Made by a program: the position numbers and the translations under genes. A stretch of DNA of 64,000 nt from Paenibacillus faecalis (GTDB lineage Bacteria; Bacillota; Bacilli; Paenibacillales; Paenibacillaceae), in the NCBI RefSeq assembly GCF_900289175.1, contig NZ_LT985747.1, forward strand, positions 1,887,912-1,951,911, given 5' to 3'. The notes under the pieces were generated by a model, which saw nothing but the letters and a program-made list of their open reading frames with translations, searched no databases and was not told the origin of the DNA. Within the stretch, counting starts at the first letter, position 1. Every line of letters begins with the position of its first letter. Positions 45,460 to 54,589 of the stretch are shown here, piece by piece.

Positions 45460-46944
45460 ATGAACTTGAACACCATTGACCAATTAAAACGGACGGAAAT
45501 CAGGCGTAAGAATCGACTGATGTTGATGACCTTTCTCGCTTTTGCCTTCATTTCTTTGATGGGCAGCCTATTTATGCAGCAGCTTGATATGCTCATACTC
45601 GGATTTGTTATTCAGATGGTCTTTTATCCGGCTGTTTACTTTTTGTTGAAGCGATATGGAAAAGAATATCTATTCTCATATGTGATTGTCGTCGGAGTCT
45701 ATATTTACAATTTTTTCGTAGTATTCGAATGGGGCGGAAACCTATTGATGACCGTCTTTCCGTTCTTTTTCAGTATATTTGCTGCTTCTCAATTCAATAG
45801 GTTGTTATTTGGCATCGGTCATGCATTGGGACTTGGTTTGCTTATTATCAATGCGCGATTGGCCGTGGCGCAATATGCTTTTCTGAGAGTGGATTCAGCG
45901 ATCATTGTACTTGTCTATATATTTACCGGAGTGCTTTTGGGCATCATCATTAAATTCAATCAACAGCAATTTGGAAAGTTGCAGGAAATGGTTATGCAGT
46001 CTGAAGAGGAAGCCAGAGTGAAGGAGGAGCAGAAGAACTTTCTAGAGAAAGAAATACTCATTCTTGCGGAGAGCATCACGGGAATTAGCGAGAAGGCGCA
46101 AGGCAGTGTGGATTCAAAGGATGAAATGCGGATCGTCATCAACGAGCTGTCCTCGACCAGCCAGGTTCAAAGTGAACAAATTTCAGCGATTGCTGAGAAT
46201 GCGCATAACAACCTGAATGTGGTGCGCAATATGAACTCGATTTCTCAGGAATTGATCCGTAACTCCCAAACATCTAGCAAACTTTCTGAAACAGGGCTTG
46301 GCAAAATGGGGGATCTTGGTCAGGAAATGGATCGTTTGCAACAACTGGTCTCCTCGCTGAGCGATAGCTTTGAAGCATTATCCCGCACCATTGAGGAAAC
46401 GAACCAGTTTGCGCATGATATTGAAGATATTACGGCGCAGACGAATCTGCTGGCTTTGAATGCATCCATTGAAGCGGCGCGCGCAGGAGAAGCGGGACGC
46501 GGGTTCTCGGTCGTAGCTGAAGAGATTCGCAAATTGGCTGATTTAACACACGAGGCAACGATTAAAATCACTAACAATTTAAATGAGGTCAACAGCTCTT
46601 ATCAAATGGCACAGCAAAATATGCGCAGCAGCAGTCAAAGCCTGGAGCAAAGCATCGTATCAGGCAGTGAAGTGAGTCATACCTTCGTTGAGCTTAACAA
46701 AATGTTAACCCAATTAAATGCCCAGTTCATTGAATTTGAAAATCTGTCAACAAGAGTCGGTGAAAACAGCGGCAATGTGGAGTTTTCCACTAACGAATTT
46801 GCGGCTATTATTGAACAGGCGTCTGCAAGTTTGCAGCAGATTAGCGCCTCGATTGAAACGATGACAGGAGATGATCACCTGATCATGAATTATATTCGAG
46901 AAGTAGAAGCTAGCGCGGACAATATTAAACAAACGCTAGTCTGA
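45460..46944 (+). CDS. methyl-accepting chemotaxis protein with polytopic membrane domain
   Basis: 494 residues; the ATG follows AGGAGGATC. About six membrane segments fill residues 20-180, with no large outer loop, so the signal is probably sensed within the membrane or cytoplasm. A linker follows and then the full signalling domain with the conserved tip [35 protein letters not shown]. No HAMP domain is evident. Architecture is close to that of the truncated receptor at 33260. Confidence 0.9.
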   Translation: MNLNTIDQLKRTEIRRKNRLMLMTFLAFAFISLMGSLFMQQLDMLILGFVIQMVFYPAVYFLLKRYGKEYLFSYVIVVGVYIYNFFVVFEWGGNLLMTVFPFFFSIFAASQFNRLLFGIGHALGLGLLIINARLAVAQYAFLRVDSAIIVLVYIFTGVLLGIIIKFNQQQFGKLQEMVMQSEEEARVKEEQKNFLEKEILILAESITGISEKAQGSVDSKDEMRIVINELSSTSQVQSEQISAIAENAHNNLNVVRNMNSISQELIRNSQTSSKLSETGLGKMGDLGQEMDRLQQLVSSLSDSFEALSRTIEETNQFAHDIEDITAQTNLLALNASIEAARAGEAGRGFSVVAEEIRKLADLTHEATIKITNNLNEVNSSYQMAQQNMRSSSQSLEQSIVSGSEVSHTFVELNKMLTQLNAQFIEFENLSTRVGENSGNVEFSTNEFAAIIEQASASLQQISASIETMTGDDHLIMNYIREVEASADNIKQTLV

Positions 46945-47061
46945 CTGTGGATTTAATGGGAATAATAAATTTTACAGCAGTGAACTCTATGGAAGAGAGA
47001 CTTGTGTTTATATTATAAGTAGCACATGATATCATCAGAACGTTATAAAAAAGGAGGTACC

Positions 47062-48537
47062 ATGACCGAGAAAAAAGCAATGCCAGCTTCAGGCTGGAAC
47101 TTTGATAACAGTTATGCCGAGCTGCCGGATTCTTTCTTTACGAGACAAGATGCCGACCCCGTCCGCTCACCGGAACTGGTTCTTCTGAATGAGCCGCTGG
47201 CAGCTCTCATGGGGCTTCATGTTCAGGCGATGAAATCAGGCGAAGCTACTTCAGTATTTGCCGGTAATGAAATACCGGAGGGCGCTCTGCCGCTTGCTCA
47301 GGCTTATGCGGGTCACCAGTTCGGACACTTTACGATGCTGGGCGACGGGCGAGCTATTTTACTTGGCGAGCAAATAACGCCAAGCGGCGAACGGCTCGAT
47401 GTCCAGCTGAAAGGCTCGGGCAGAACCGCCTACTCCCGAGGGGGTGACGGCCGTGCAGCCCTTGGACCGATGCTGCGTGAATATATTATCAGTGAAGCTA
47501 TGCATGGACTCGGAATCCCTACTACCCGCAGCTTGGCTGTGGTGACGACCGGGGAGCCAGTCATTCGGGAAACCGCCTTGCCAGGTGCTGTTTTGACCCG
47601 TGTGGCCGCGAGCCATTTGCGCGTTGGCACTTTCCAGTATGTCAGAAACTGGTGCTCAGTTCATGATTTGCGGACCTTGGCTGACTATGCTTGGCAAAGA
47701 CATTATTCCGATGCTGATTCAGGTGATAACCGCTACTTGTCTTTGTTGCAAGAAGTGATGAAGCGTCAGGCTCAGCTGATTGCCAAATGGCAGCTTGTCG
47801 GTTTTATACACGGGGTGATGAACACCGATAATATGACCATCAGCGGTGAAACGATCGACTATGGCCCATGCGCTTTTATGGATGCATTCGATCCAAAGAC
47901 GGTGTTCAGTTCCATTGATTTACAAGGCCGCTATGCCTATGGCAACCAGCCATATATTGCGGCATGGAACCTTGCCAGATTGGCTGAAGCCTTGCTGCCG
48001 ATTTTGCATGAAGACGAAGATCAGGCCATCGCTCTAGCTGAGGATGTGATTTCGAAATTCACAGATTTGTATCACGGCTACTGGCTGTCAGGTATGCGGG
48101 CGAAACTTGGTATTTTTAATGAGGAGGCGGAGGATGAAGGACTGATCAAAAACCTCCTTTCGATGATGCAGAAACATGGTGCGGACTATACCAACACTTT
48201 CCGTGCATTGACACTGGATCGATGGGAGGAAATGGATTGGTTTGATACTCCAGAATTCGAGCAATGGCAAGTACAGTGGCAGGCCAGGCTCGAGCGGCAG
48301 GAACAATCAAGGGATCTTTCGCGTCAGTTGATGCGCAGCAGCAATCCAGCAGTGATCCCGCGCAACCACCGGGTTGAAGAAGCGCTCGAAGCGGCTGTGG
48401 AACAAGGAGATTATAGTGTCCTGAAGCAGCTGCTTGCGGTTTTATCTCAGCCTTACGCTTATACACCGGAACAGGACGAATACGCCGCCATGCCTGAGCC
48501 ATCCAGCCGTCCATATCGCACCTTTTGCGGTACTTGA
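47062..48537 (+). CDS. selO: SelO (YdiU) family protein AMPylase
   Basis: 491 residues; the ATG at 47062 follows AAAGGAGG. SelO is a pseudokinase-fold enzyme that moves AMP from ATP to protein side chains. Visible family blocks are [75 protein letters not shown], and the metal/active site region [27 protein letters not shown]. The C-terminus ends FCGT, with the Cys at the place where eukaryotic SelO has a redox residue. Monocistronic, closed by a strong terminator. Confidence 0.95.
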   Translation: MTEKKAMPASGWNFDNSYAELPDSFFTRQDADPVRSPELVLLNEPLAALMGLHVQAMKSGEATSVFAGNEIPEGALPLAQAYAGHQFGHFTMLGDGRAILLGEQITPSGERLDVQLKGSGRTAYSRGGDGRAALGPMLREYIISEAMHGLGIPTTRSLAVVTTGEPVIRETALPGAVLTRVAASHLRVGTFQYVRNWCSVHDLRTLADYAWQRHYSDADSGDNRYLSLLQEVMKRQAQLIAKWQLVGFIHGVMNTDNMTISGETIDYGPCAFMDAFDPKTVFSSIDLQGRYAYGNQPYIAAWNLARLAEALLPILHEDEDQAIALAEDVISKFTDLYHGYWLSGMRAKLGIFNEEAEDEGLIKNLLSMMQKHGADYTNTFRALTLDRWEEMDWFDTPEFEQWQVQWQARLERQEQSRDLSRQLMRSSNPAVIPRNHRVEEALEAAVEQGDYSVLKQLLAVLSQPYAYTPEQDEYAAMPEPSSRPYRTFCGT

Positions 48538-48580
48538 TACCCGGCTTATGAGGCAGTGCTCCTCTGTTTTAATAAGCCAT

Positions 48581-48613
48581 AAAGCCGAAGATCGCACACG
48601 ATCTTCGGCTTTT
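48581..48613. terminator. strong bidirectional terminator
   Basis: AAAGCCGAAGATCG (48581-48594), loop CACA, CGATCTTCGGCTTT (48599-48612), then T. Perfect 14-bp stem between selO and the convergent GH18 gene. Confidence 0.88.
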
Positions 48614-48648
48614 CATGTTACACGGCTTTTTTAAAATACTGCCGCAGC

Positions 48649-49884
48649 TTATTTATTTAAATGTTCCGTCAAATATGTCACAATTCCGTCTTCGGCGTCC
48701 TGGGCATACTGCCAGACCATCGCACCTCCGAGATTTTTACTTTGGATATAATGGACTTTTTCTTTTAACGCCTCCTGATCCTCATAGCTGATAAAGGTAT
48801 TGCCGTCATAGAGGTAAGCGGCTTTGGCTTTGTTGTCAAAATATCGCTTAAATCCGTTCTTATTCAAATAATCCTTCTCGATTTGTTTGTAGCTTAGATC
48901 CACTTGATCGATGTCGATCGGTTTTCCGGGCGCAAAAAGCGGGTTTTTTCGCGCTGTTTTTTGACCATCATGGTCGCTTGTAGTGCCTTTATTACTTTTA
49001 CGTTGTGTACTTTTTTGACTATTCTTGCTGCTTTGCTCCTCCTTGGTGTCCGTTTTCACATCATCCCAGCCGTAGGAATAGGCGGGTATGCCAAGCAGCA
49101 GCTTTTTGCTGTCGATTCCATGGTCCAGATACATCTGGATAATATCATCAACATTGTGCTGGGATTTGCCTTGACTGTCCGCGTACAAATTGGCGTTGAA
49201 GCCGGTTGTGTCCGACCATTTTCCGGTTAGGTCGTAGGTCATGACATTGATGAAGTCGACGTATTTCTCTACTTTTTTGACCTCTACATTTTCAAAGTAC
49301 CAATCCTGTGTCCCTGAGGCGAAGGTCAACAAATACTTTTTGTTATCTTTATGAGGCAGTTTGTACAGTTTCTCTCTTAATTCCTTCATCAGATTTGTAA
49401 AATTTTTTGTATCCTCGGGCCGTGCCTTTTGTGTATTCCAAGCATGGAATGCCGGATATTCCCAGTCAATATCAACCCCGTCCAGATTCAACTCTTTGAG
49501 CATATTGATAATGCTTTCAGTGAACTGATAACGGTTCCCGTCCAGTGAGGCGTCGGAAAATCCATCTGCGCCATAACCGCCAACGGCTAATACCATTTTG
49601 GTTGTCTTGTTTTGCTCTTTCATCTTTTTAACATTTTTTTTAATTTGTGCATTCGTTTCCGGGTCCTCATGAAAATAAATGTCGGTTCCGTTAATTTTGG
49701 CAAATGCGATATATGCGATATCAACCCCTTTTTCAGACAGTTTAATGTTCCGGTAGTCTTGCCAAGCTTCAACATATACGGCCGTCACTTTTCGCTCTTC
49801 CGCTGCAGTAGTTTGGTAGAAATAAAGCCCCATACCTGCGAGCAATATAATGACAAATATCTTTGTATATATACTGATTTTCAT
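48649..49884 (-). CDS. GH18 family glycosidase, secreted or membrane-anchored
   Basis: 411 residues. An N-terminal hydrophobic segment (IFVIILLAGMGLYFYQT) acts as signal or anchor without a clear cleavage site. The catalytic motif DGVDIDWEYP is complete (acid Glu142, with Asp135, Asp138 and Asp140). LAVGGYG and INVMTYDLTG are the other GH18 strands. A charged, Ser/Lys-rich insert (EEQSSKNSQKSTQRKSNKG) breaks the barrel at ~290-315. Such enzymes cut beta-1,4-GlcNAc polymers. It is the last gene of an operon with a GT2 synthase and an acyltransferase, 5 bp after the latter, so it may trim or release the polymer they make. Confidence 0.88.
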   Translation of the reverse strand: MKISIYTKIFVIILLAGMGLYFYQTTAAEERKVTAVYVEAWQDYRNIKLSEKGVDIAYIAFAKINGTDIYFHEDPETNAQIKKNVKKMKEQNKTTKMVLAVGGYGADGFSDASLDGNRYQFTESIINMLKELNLDGVDIDWEYPAFHAWNTQKARPEDTKNFTNLMKELREKLYKLPHKDNKKYLLTFASGTQDWYFENVEVKKVEKYVDFINVMTYDLTGKWSDTTGFNANLYADSQGKSQHNVDDIIQMYLDHGIDSKKLLLGIPAYSYGWDDVKTDTKEEQSSKNSQKSTQRKSNKGTTSDHDGQKTARKNPLFAPGKPIDIDQVDLSYKQIEKDYLNKNGFKRYFDNKAKAAYLYDGNTFISYEDQEALKEKVHYIQSKNLGGAMVWQYAQDAEDGIVTYLTEHLNK

Positions 49885-49889
49885 CTTGA

Positions 49890-50981
49890 TTACCCCCGGC
49901 CGCCAAATAAAATATAAGTTACGACTTTGCTTAAGTTCAGAATCTTAACGGTGACATAACTAATAACAAAAATAAGACCGACATTTACGACAAGATTGAG
50001 GCTGCCCTCCAGAAAGGAGGCTTCCAGATCTGTTCTACTTGCGAGCATCATTTCAACCAATAAGTGAATGAGATAGATGCTGAAGCTCGCTTTGGAAATG
50101 GAACTGATTAGTTTTTGGACTTTGTAGTTTACATTGTCATGGATCAAGGCTTCCTTCTCTTTGAAAAAAATAAATAATCCGACTGCCATGAAGAACGTGG
50201 TGATAGAATAGTTGCTGTAAAACATTTCATCCAGCACACCGCTCTGGAGTGAAACAAAATAGGTAGCTACCGGAGTTAGAAGGAAGCATATGATTCCCAA
50301 GTTGTATAAAAGATTTTTCGCTTTCAGCGACAGTTCGTAATGGAAAAGATAATATCCCAAAATAAAATAGCCTAAATATCCCATGAAGAACGGAATGTTC
50401 ATGATCGGAATGTACATGTGCTGATCGGTGGCACGAAATACAGTGTCGGATATTAGCCGATAGGCAATGCTCACGATAAACCATAAGAGCAAGTAATACT
50501 GGAGATCCTTCCTGGTGCATGATTTTATGAATTTATGAATTAGCGGCACTGTCAAATAAATAGCGATAATGGCATACAGGAACCAGAGATGGATGTAGTT
50601 TCTGTCGGTGAGCAGTCTGTAACCGAAATCGATGATGAACTCATAGGCATTCATATGACTTTTGATGACATAATATTGATTGTACAAGCCATAAATGAGT
50701 GACCAGGTTAAGAGGGGGATGAGTAAAGGGACCACTCTCTTCACAAAGAACTCCCGATAGGAAGCGATTCTCGTTCTAAGGATCATCGCTCCGCTGATCA
50801 TGAAAAATACCGGTACAGCAAAGCGGGAAATCGAATTAAAACCGTTGCTGATCCACCACGAAGATGTATTGAAGTTGTTTGAGCTGGTCAGCACCTCTGC
50901 CGTGTAATGCAGAATAATAACGGCAATGATAGAAAGAATTCTAAGAATATCGATGTATATAACTCTTTTATTTTGAACCAC
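49890..50981 (-). CDS. acyltransferase 3 family membrane protein
   Basis: 363 residues with about ten membrane helices. The opening IDILRILSIIAVIILHYTAEVL carries the conserved His of the family (as in OafA/IcaC), and RFAVPVFFMISGAMILRTR the second block. Such proteins add acetyl or succinyl groups to exported sugars. The GTG start has GGGGG 12 bases upstream. It follows the GT2 gene by 30 bp. By analogy with IcaC it may modify or help export the polymer. Confidence 0.87.
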   Translation of the reverse strand: MVQNKRVIYIDILRILSIIAVIILHYTAEVLTSSNNFNTSSWWISNGFNSISRFAVPVFFMISGAMILRTRIASYREFFVKRVVPLLIPLLTWSLIYGLYNQYYVIKSHMNAYEFIIDFGYRLLTDRNYIHLWFLYAIIAIYLTVPLIHKFIKSCTRKDLQYYLLLWFIVSIAYRLISDTVFRATDQHMYIPIMNIPFFMGYLGYFILGYYLFHYELSLKAKNLLYNLGIICFLLTPVATYFVSLQSGVLDEMFYSNYSITTFFMAVGLFIFFKEKEALIHDNVNYKVQKLISSISKASFSIYLIHLLVEMMLASRTDLEASFLEGSLNLVVNVGLIFVISYVTVKILNLSKVVTYILFGGRG

Positions 50982-51011
50982 TGTTTATAATGACCCCCTG
51001 TATCAATTTGA

Positions 51012-52361
51012 TTAATTTGATCCTGCCGCAATATTTTGACTGATCGCAGCGACACCTTTTCGTTCAACGAATCCCCACTCTTCATCATTGTCAAAATATT
51101 TAAACGTTCCGACAATGTTGATATACAGTAGTAAATTCCGATAGGTCAGCAATTCCAGCTGGCTGAAAATAAACATTTTCATATAATCTTTGAATCTATA
51201 AGTGCTGCCGTATTTTCGGCATAAATGTAAAGAGACGATGATTTGAACGGCATTGAGAAGTACGCTAATGAGAAGGAACAGGAAGGCCATTAAAATATTT
51301 CCGCCAGCGAATAGTGCTTGGAGAAGATAAAATATCGTAGTAAATGCCGAGAACGTTCCCAGCATAAATCCGTCAATGGCAAAAAACAGACTGACCCGAA
51401 CGCTGAATTTCTGAGAAAGTCTGGACCAATAGATCAGGATACAATCGACAAAAGCCTTTTGCCAACGGATTCGTTGTTTGTAGAAATTTCGGAGGTTTTC
51501 TGGACACTCGGTATAGCACACCGCTTCAGGAGCATAAACCAGCTTTTTCTTCAATCGATTCGTTTTTATGTATTCATGAATTTTTAGCGTAATATCAATA
51601 TCCTCGCCAACGGTACTGCGAAAGCCGTTAACTTGAATCAGAATATCTTTGTAAAAAGCACCGAATGCGCCTGAAATAACGACGATAGAGTTAAAGAACG
51701 ATTGTGTTAATTTACGAACATAAAATCCGTGCGTATAATTGATGATCTGGCTTTTAATCAACCCTTTTCCGCGGAATTTTTCAACGATAACACCGTTTTC
51801 CTTTTCAGCTCCTTGTACAATCTTGACCGTACCACCAAGTGCGACGATGCTGTCATTATGAAAGTATTGATTGACATACTTCAGCGAGTTGATCTCCAGC
51901 ATACTGTCTGCATCCAGCGTGATGACGATGTCCGTGTCAGCGTAATCAATACCAGCATTGAGTGAGTCTGCTTTACCGCCATTGAGTTTATCGATCACAT
52001 AGATGTGGGGGTAGCGGTTTGAACGATAAAATGCTTTTATCGTTTTGTAGGACAGCTTGCGTCCTGGCTTCCGGTCGTCCAGCTCTAGATCGAGCAGGTC
52101 GTTCAGTTCATACAAAGTATCATCTTTGGAGCCGTCGTTAATGATGATAACCTCGTATTTTTCGTAATGCAGTCCGGTCATGGCATCGATGCAATTACGA
52201 ATCGTAAGCTCCTCGTTATAGGCCGGAACAAGCACGGATATCGATTTCTCGTCAAGCTCCGAATCCAGCTTCTTTACTTTGCTGAAAAGTAAAGGGATGA
52301 TCGTATACAGAGATTGAAACACAAGAAATACACCCGCTAACCCATAAAAAAAATAATGCAA
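51012..52361 (-). CDS. GT2 family processive glycosyltransferase (PgaC/IcaA-like)
   Basis: 449 residues; TTG at 52361 with AAGGAG 8 bases upstream (a GTG at 52370 overlaps that site). One N-terminal membrane helix, then the GT2 core: SISVLVPAYNEELTIRNCI, VIIINDGSKDDT, DKLNGGKADSLNAGI, ITLDADSML, VVISGAFGAFYKD, the catalytic VGEDIDITLKIHEY (ED pair) and QRIRWQKA, the QxxRW signature of processive synthases. Three or more C-terminal helices form the export channel. Family members make poly-GlcNAc, hyaluronan or chitin-like chains. No icaB-type deacetylase is present. Confidence 0.9.
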   Translation of the reverse strand: MHYFFYGLAGVFLVFQSLYTIIPLLFSKVKKLDSELDEKSISVLVPAYNEELTIRNCIDAMTGLHYEKYEVIIINDGSKDDTLYELNDLLDLELDDRKPGRKLSYKTIKAFYRSNRYPHIYVIDKLNGGKADSLNAGIDYADTDIVITLDADSMLEINSLKYVNQYFHNDSIVALGGTVKIVQGAEKENGVIVEKFRGKGLIKSQIINYTHGFYVRKLTQSFFNSIVVISGAFGAFYKDILIQVNGFRSTVGEDIDITLKIHEYIKTNRLKKKLVYAPEAVCYTECPENLRNFYKQRIRWQKAFVDCILIYWSRLSQKFSVRVSLFFAIDGFMLGTFSAFTTIFYLLQALFAGGNILMAFLFLLISVLLNAVQIIVSLHLCRKYGSTYRFKDYMKMFIFSQLELLTYRNLLLYINIVGTFKYFDNDEEWGFVERKGVAAISQNIAAGSN

Positions 52362-52687
52362 ACTCCTCACTCCTTTTTCTCTATCTCTATTTTCTTCAAA
52401 GGTTGAAACCAGTTAAATACTTACATTCCATATAAAGACAAAATATTCTTATGTAATAAACTACCTATTTGGCTCACAGATGTAAAATCCCGGTATGGAG
52501 CAAGAAAACGAATACATCGAATTTTTTCGAGAACGGACTCCGTTTAAGTTCTGATTTCTATATTTTAGGAGACTAAAGCGGTTATTCTTGAAAATTCATA
52601 CAATTTTCATAAGATGAAGATGTTATTAATAATAGGCAAAATGATGGAAAACAATCTATAATTGTATAAAAAAGGAAGGTGATGTTT
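52362..52687. other. 326-bp intergenic region, nothing definite
   Basis: Divergent space between the polysaccharide operon and the N-acetyltransferase gene. AT-rich; a TATAAT at about 52652 could be a -10 box for the plus-strand gene, but no convincing -35 was found. No palindrome or RNA element recognised. Confidence 0.5.
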
Positions 52688-53473
52688 ATGAAGAATGATC
52701 ATTTGATCCGTGATTTATTGGCCTTTCTTTCGGTAGAACGAAGTGAGGCTAACCTCGAATTTTTAAATAAATTAATTGAAAATTACCAAAAGAAAGTGAA
52801 GTGGGAGACGCTTACTAAAATCATCGATTGGGAAGAAGGGGGAGGAACGGGGGAATACCTTCCCTCGGCTGAAACCGTGTTTGAGCGTGTCATCTATAAG
52901 GGGATGGGCGGCACTTGCTGGACTCATTCTATAGGTTTTCATTGGCTGCTTTCGAATCTTGGATTTTCAGTACATTATGTGTATATGGACCCTGGACATC
53001 TTTGCTTGCGAGTAGATTTGGACCAAGCTTATTATGTGGATGTAGGATTTGGTGCGCCTTTGTTCCAGGCGTATCCGATGTTTGAATCTTTTCAAGCCGA
53101 AGACCAAAGAGAAGTATTTAAATATATTGTTTCGGATGAGACGATAAGGATTGAGAGAGAGCCGGGGCCTGTAAAAACGTTAAGTCCAAAACCGGTTACA
53201 TTACAGGATTTACAGCACGTTATCAAGCGTTCCAACGACTGGGAGACCGCTGCATTTATTAGAGAAATATCGATCTTTGGTTATATTGATGATGTTCCTG
53301 TTTCACTCAAGAACAATAAGCTGAAGCAACATTTCGAGTCAGAAAAGTTGGAGAGCGAGCTAAGCGAGGAAGAAACTGAGTATTGGATTACGGAGCGTTT
53401 CGGTATTGATAAATCGCTCTATGATCAAGCGGTTGATATTCATAAACGGATGCTTAATAGTTTCATAGTTTAG
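52688..53473 (+). CDS. arylamine N-acetyltransferase family protein
   Basis: 261 residues; the ATG at 52688 has GGAAGG 8 bases upstream. The catalytic triad is complete: Cys77 in GGTCWTHS, His104 in DPGHLCLRV and Asp118 in YYVDVGFG. The N-terminal part starts KVKWETLTKIIDWEEGGGTGEYLPS, in place of the usual P-FEN region, so it is a divergent member. These enzymes move acetyl (or other acyl) groups from CoA to aromatic amines or to biosynthetic intermediates. Single gene. Confidence 0.85.
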   Translation: MKNDHLIRDLLAFLSVERSEANLEFLNKLIENYQKKVKWETLTKIIDWEEGGGTGEYLPSAETVFERVIYKGMGGTCWTHSIGFHWLLSNLGFSVHYVYMDPGHLCLRVDLDQAYYVDVGFGAPLFQAYPMFESFQAEDQREVFKYIVSDETIRIEREPGPVKTLSPKPVTLQDLQHVIKRSNDWETAAFIREISIFGYIDDVPVSLKNNKLKQHFESEKLESELSEEETEYWITERFGIDKSLYDQAVDIHKRMLNSFIV

Positions 53474-53520
53474 AAGACAAAGAAATGATTGGGACCAAAA
53501 ATTACACGGCAAATAAAATG

Positions 53521-53556
53521 AAAGAGAGACGCGCGTACATTGCGGGTCTCTCTTTT
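53521..53556. terminator. bidirectional terminator
   Basis: AAAGAGAGAC (53521-53530) pairs with GTCTCTCTTT (53546-53555), followed by T. Between the N-acetyltransferase and the convergent reductase gene. Confidence 0.75.
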
Positions 53557-53611
53557 ATCATGAAAGGATTGTGTAAGATCCTGTCGAACTTCATAAATTT
53601 ATTAACTTAGA

Positions 53612-54163
53612 TTAACGCAAAGTTTTCAAGGCTCCGCTCCAAGCGAGGAGTTGATCAAGCATTCCGTTAACATTGGTGAGATGCAGGTCAGCCGGTTTGA
53701 ACACAGCATCAGGTGTAAATGCATTTTCGAAATCAGTGAAGATGGAAAGCGCTGCATGTACACGAACATCGGCTACCAACAATTCTCCCAAAATGCCGCG
53801 TAAATGCTCAGCAGCACGAGCACCGCCTACTGACCCGTAGCTTACAATACCTGCTGCTTTATTGTTCCATGCTTCGCGTCCGTAATCGATAGCATTTTTC
53901 AATGCTGCTGTAATGCTGTGGTTGTACTCTTGAACGATAAATACAAAGCCGTCCAAGCTAGCAAGTTTTTCGTTCCACGCAGTTGCTTGCTCTGTAGCGT
54001 CAGCTTCTCCCAGAAGTGGAAGTTTGTAATCTGCAATATCTACGATTTCATAATTGGCATCCCCACGCTGATCAGCGATGCTTTTTACCCATTGACCAAC
54101 TTGCGGACTTAAACGACCTTCACGCGTACTTCCCAAAATAATACCAATGTTCAACTTAGACAC
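53612..54163 (-). CDS. NAD(P)H-dependent FMN reductase, flavodoxin fold
   Basis: 183 residues; GTG at 54163 with AGGAGGGAAATTTA upstream. The phosphate loop GIILGSTREGRLSPQVGQWV binds FMN, and the later EYNHSITAALKNAIDYG is the usual second flavin-binding stretch. Close to the YieF/ChrR and azoreductase groups that reduce quinones, azo dyes or chromate. Upstream in-frame codons are excluded because the likely transcription start falls at about 54212. Confidence 0.9.
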   Translation of the reverse strand: MSKLNIGIILGSTREGRLSPQVGQWVKSIADQRGDANYEIVDIADYKLPLLGEADATEQATAWNEKLASLDGFVFIVQEYNHSITAALKNAIDYGREAWNNKAAGIVSYGSVGGARAAEHLRGILGELLVADVRVHAALSIFTDFENAFTPDAVFKPADLHLTNVNGMLDQLLAWSGALKTLR

Positions 54164-54218
54164 TAAATTTCCCTCCTGAATCTTCTCACATGTGAATTTG
54201 TTTTCTTGCATGAGTTCA

Positions 54219-54247
54219 TAATAAACTCTGCAAGTATACATTGTCAA
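54219..54247 (-). promoter_or_regulatory. promoter of the FMN reductase gene
   Basis: Minus strand TTGACA (54247-54242), 17 bases, TTATTA (54224-54219). Just upstream on that strand lies GTAAGTTAC, a 9-bp palindrome of the kind bound by HxlR-type redox repressors. Confidence 0.55.
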
Positions 54248-54454
54248 GTAACTTACAAAAAGTTTGTTATAATTTTTTCCCGGAGTAATTTTCATCAGCT
54301 ATACAATTATTAATTATACCCAAAATACCGGATGACAATAACATATTTTAGGGAATTTTGGAAGAGATGAAATGGACAGATGGAACTTAGACAGTTAAGG
54401 CTGATAAATTTGAGGCGAGCACGAAGTTAGATTATTTTTAAAAGATGAATAGAG

Positions 54455-54482
54455 AGGCCATGTCACCGACATCGGCCTTTTT
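54455..54482 (+). terminator. terminator-like hairpin without upstream gene
   Basis: AGGCCATGTC (54455-54464) pairs with GACATCGGCCT (54468-54478) with one bulge, followed by TTTT. It may insulate the response-regulator gene from upstream transcription. Confidence 0.5.
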
Positions 54483-54589
54483 CTATGGCTACGTATACAT
54501 ATAATCAACGTTATATTTTAGATTTTGTGATAAGTTGGTTCATAGTAAATTAACATCATGATGTGTACAGAAGGGAAGGACGATGCGTA

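Larger units (their letters stand above)
54164..54589. other. 426-bp intergenic region
   Basis: Holds the reductase promoter on the minus strand and a plus-strand hairpin at 54455-54482. Nothing else recognised; no promoter for the response-regulator gene stood out. Confidence 0.5.
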
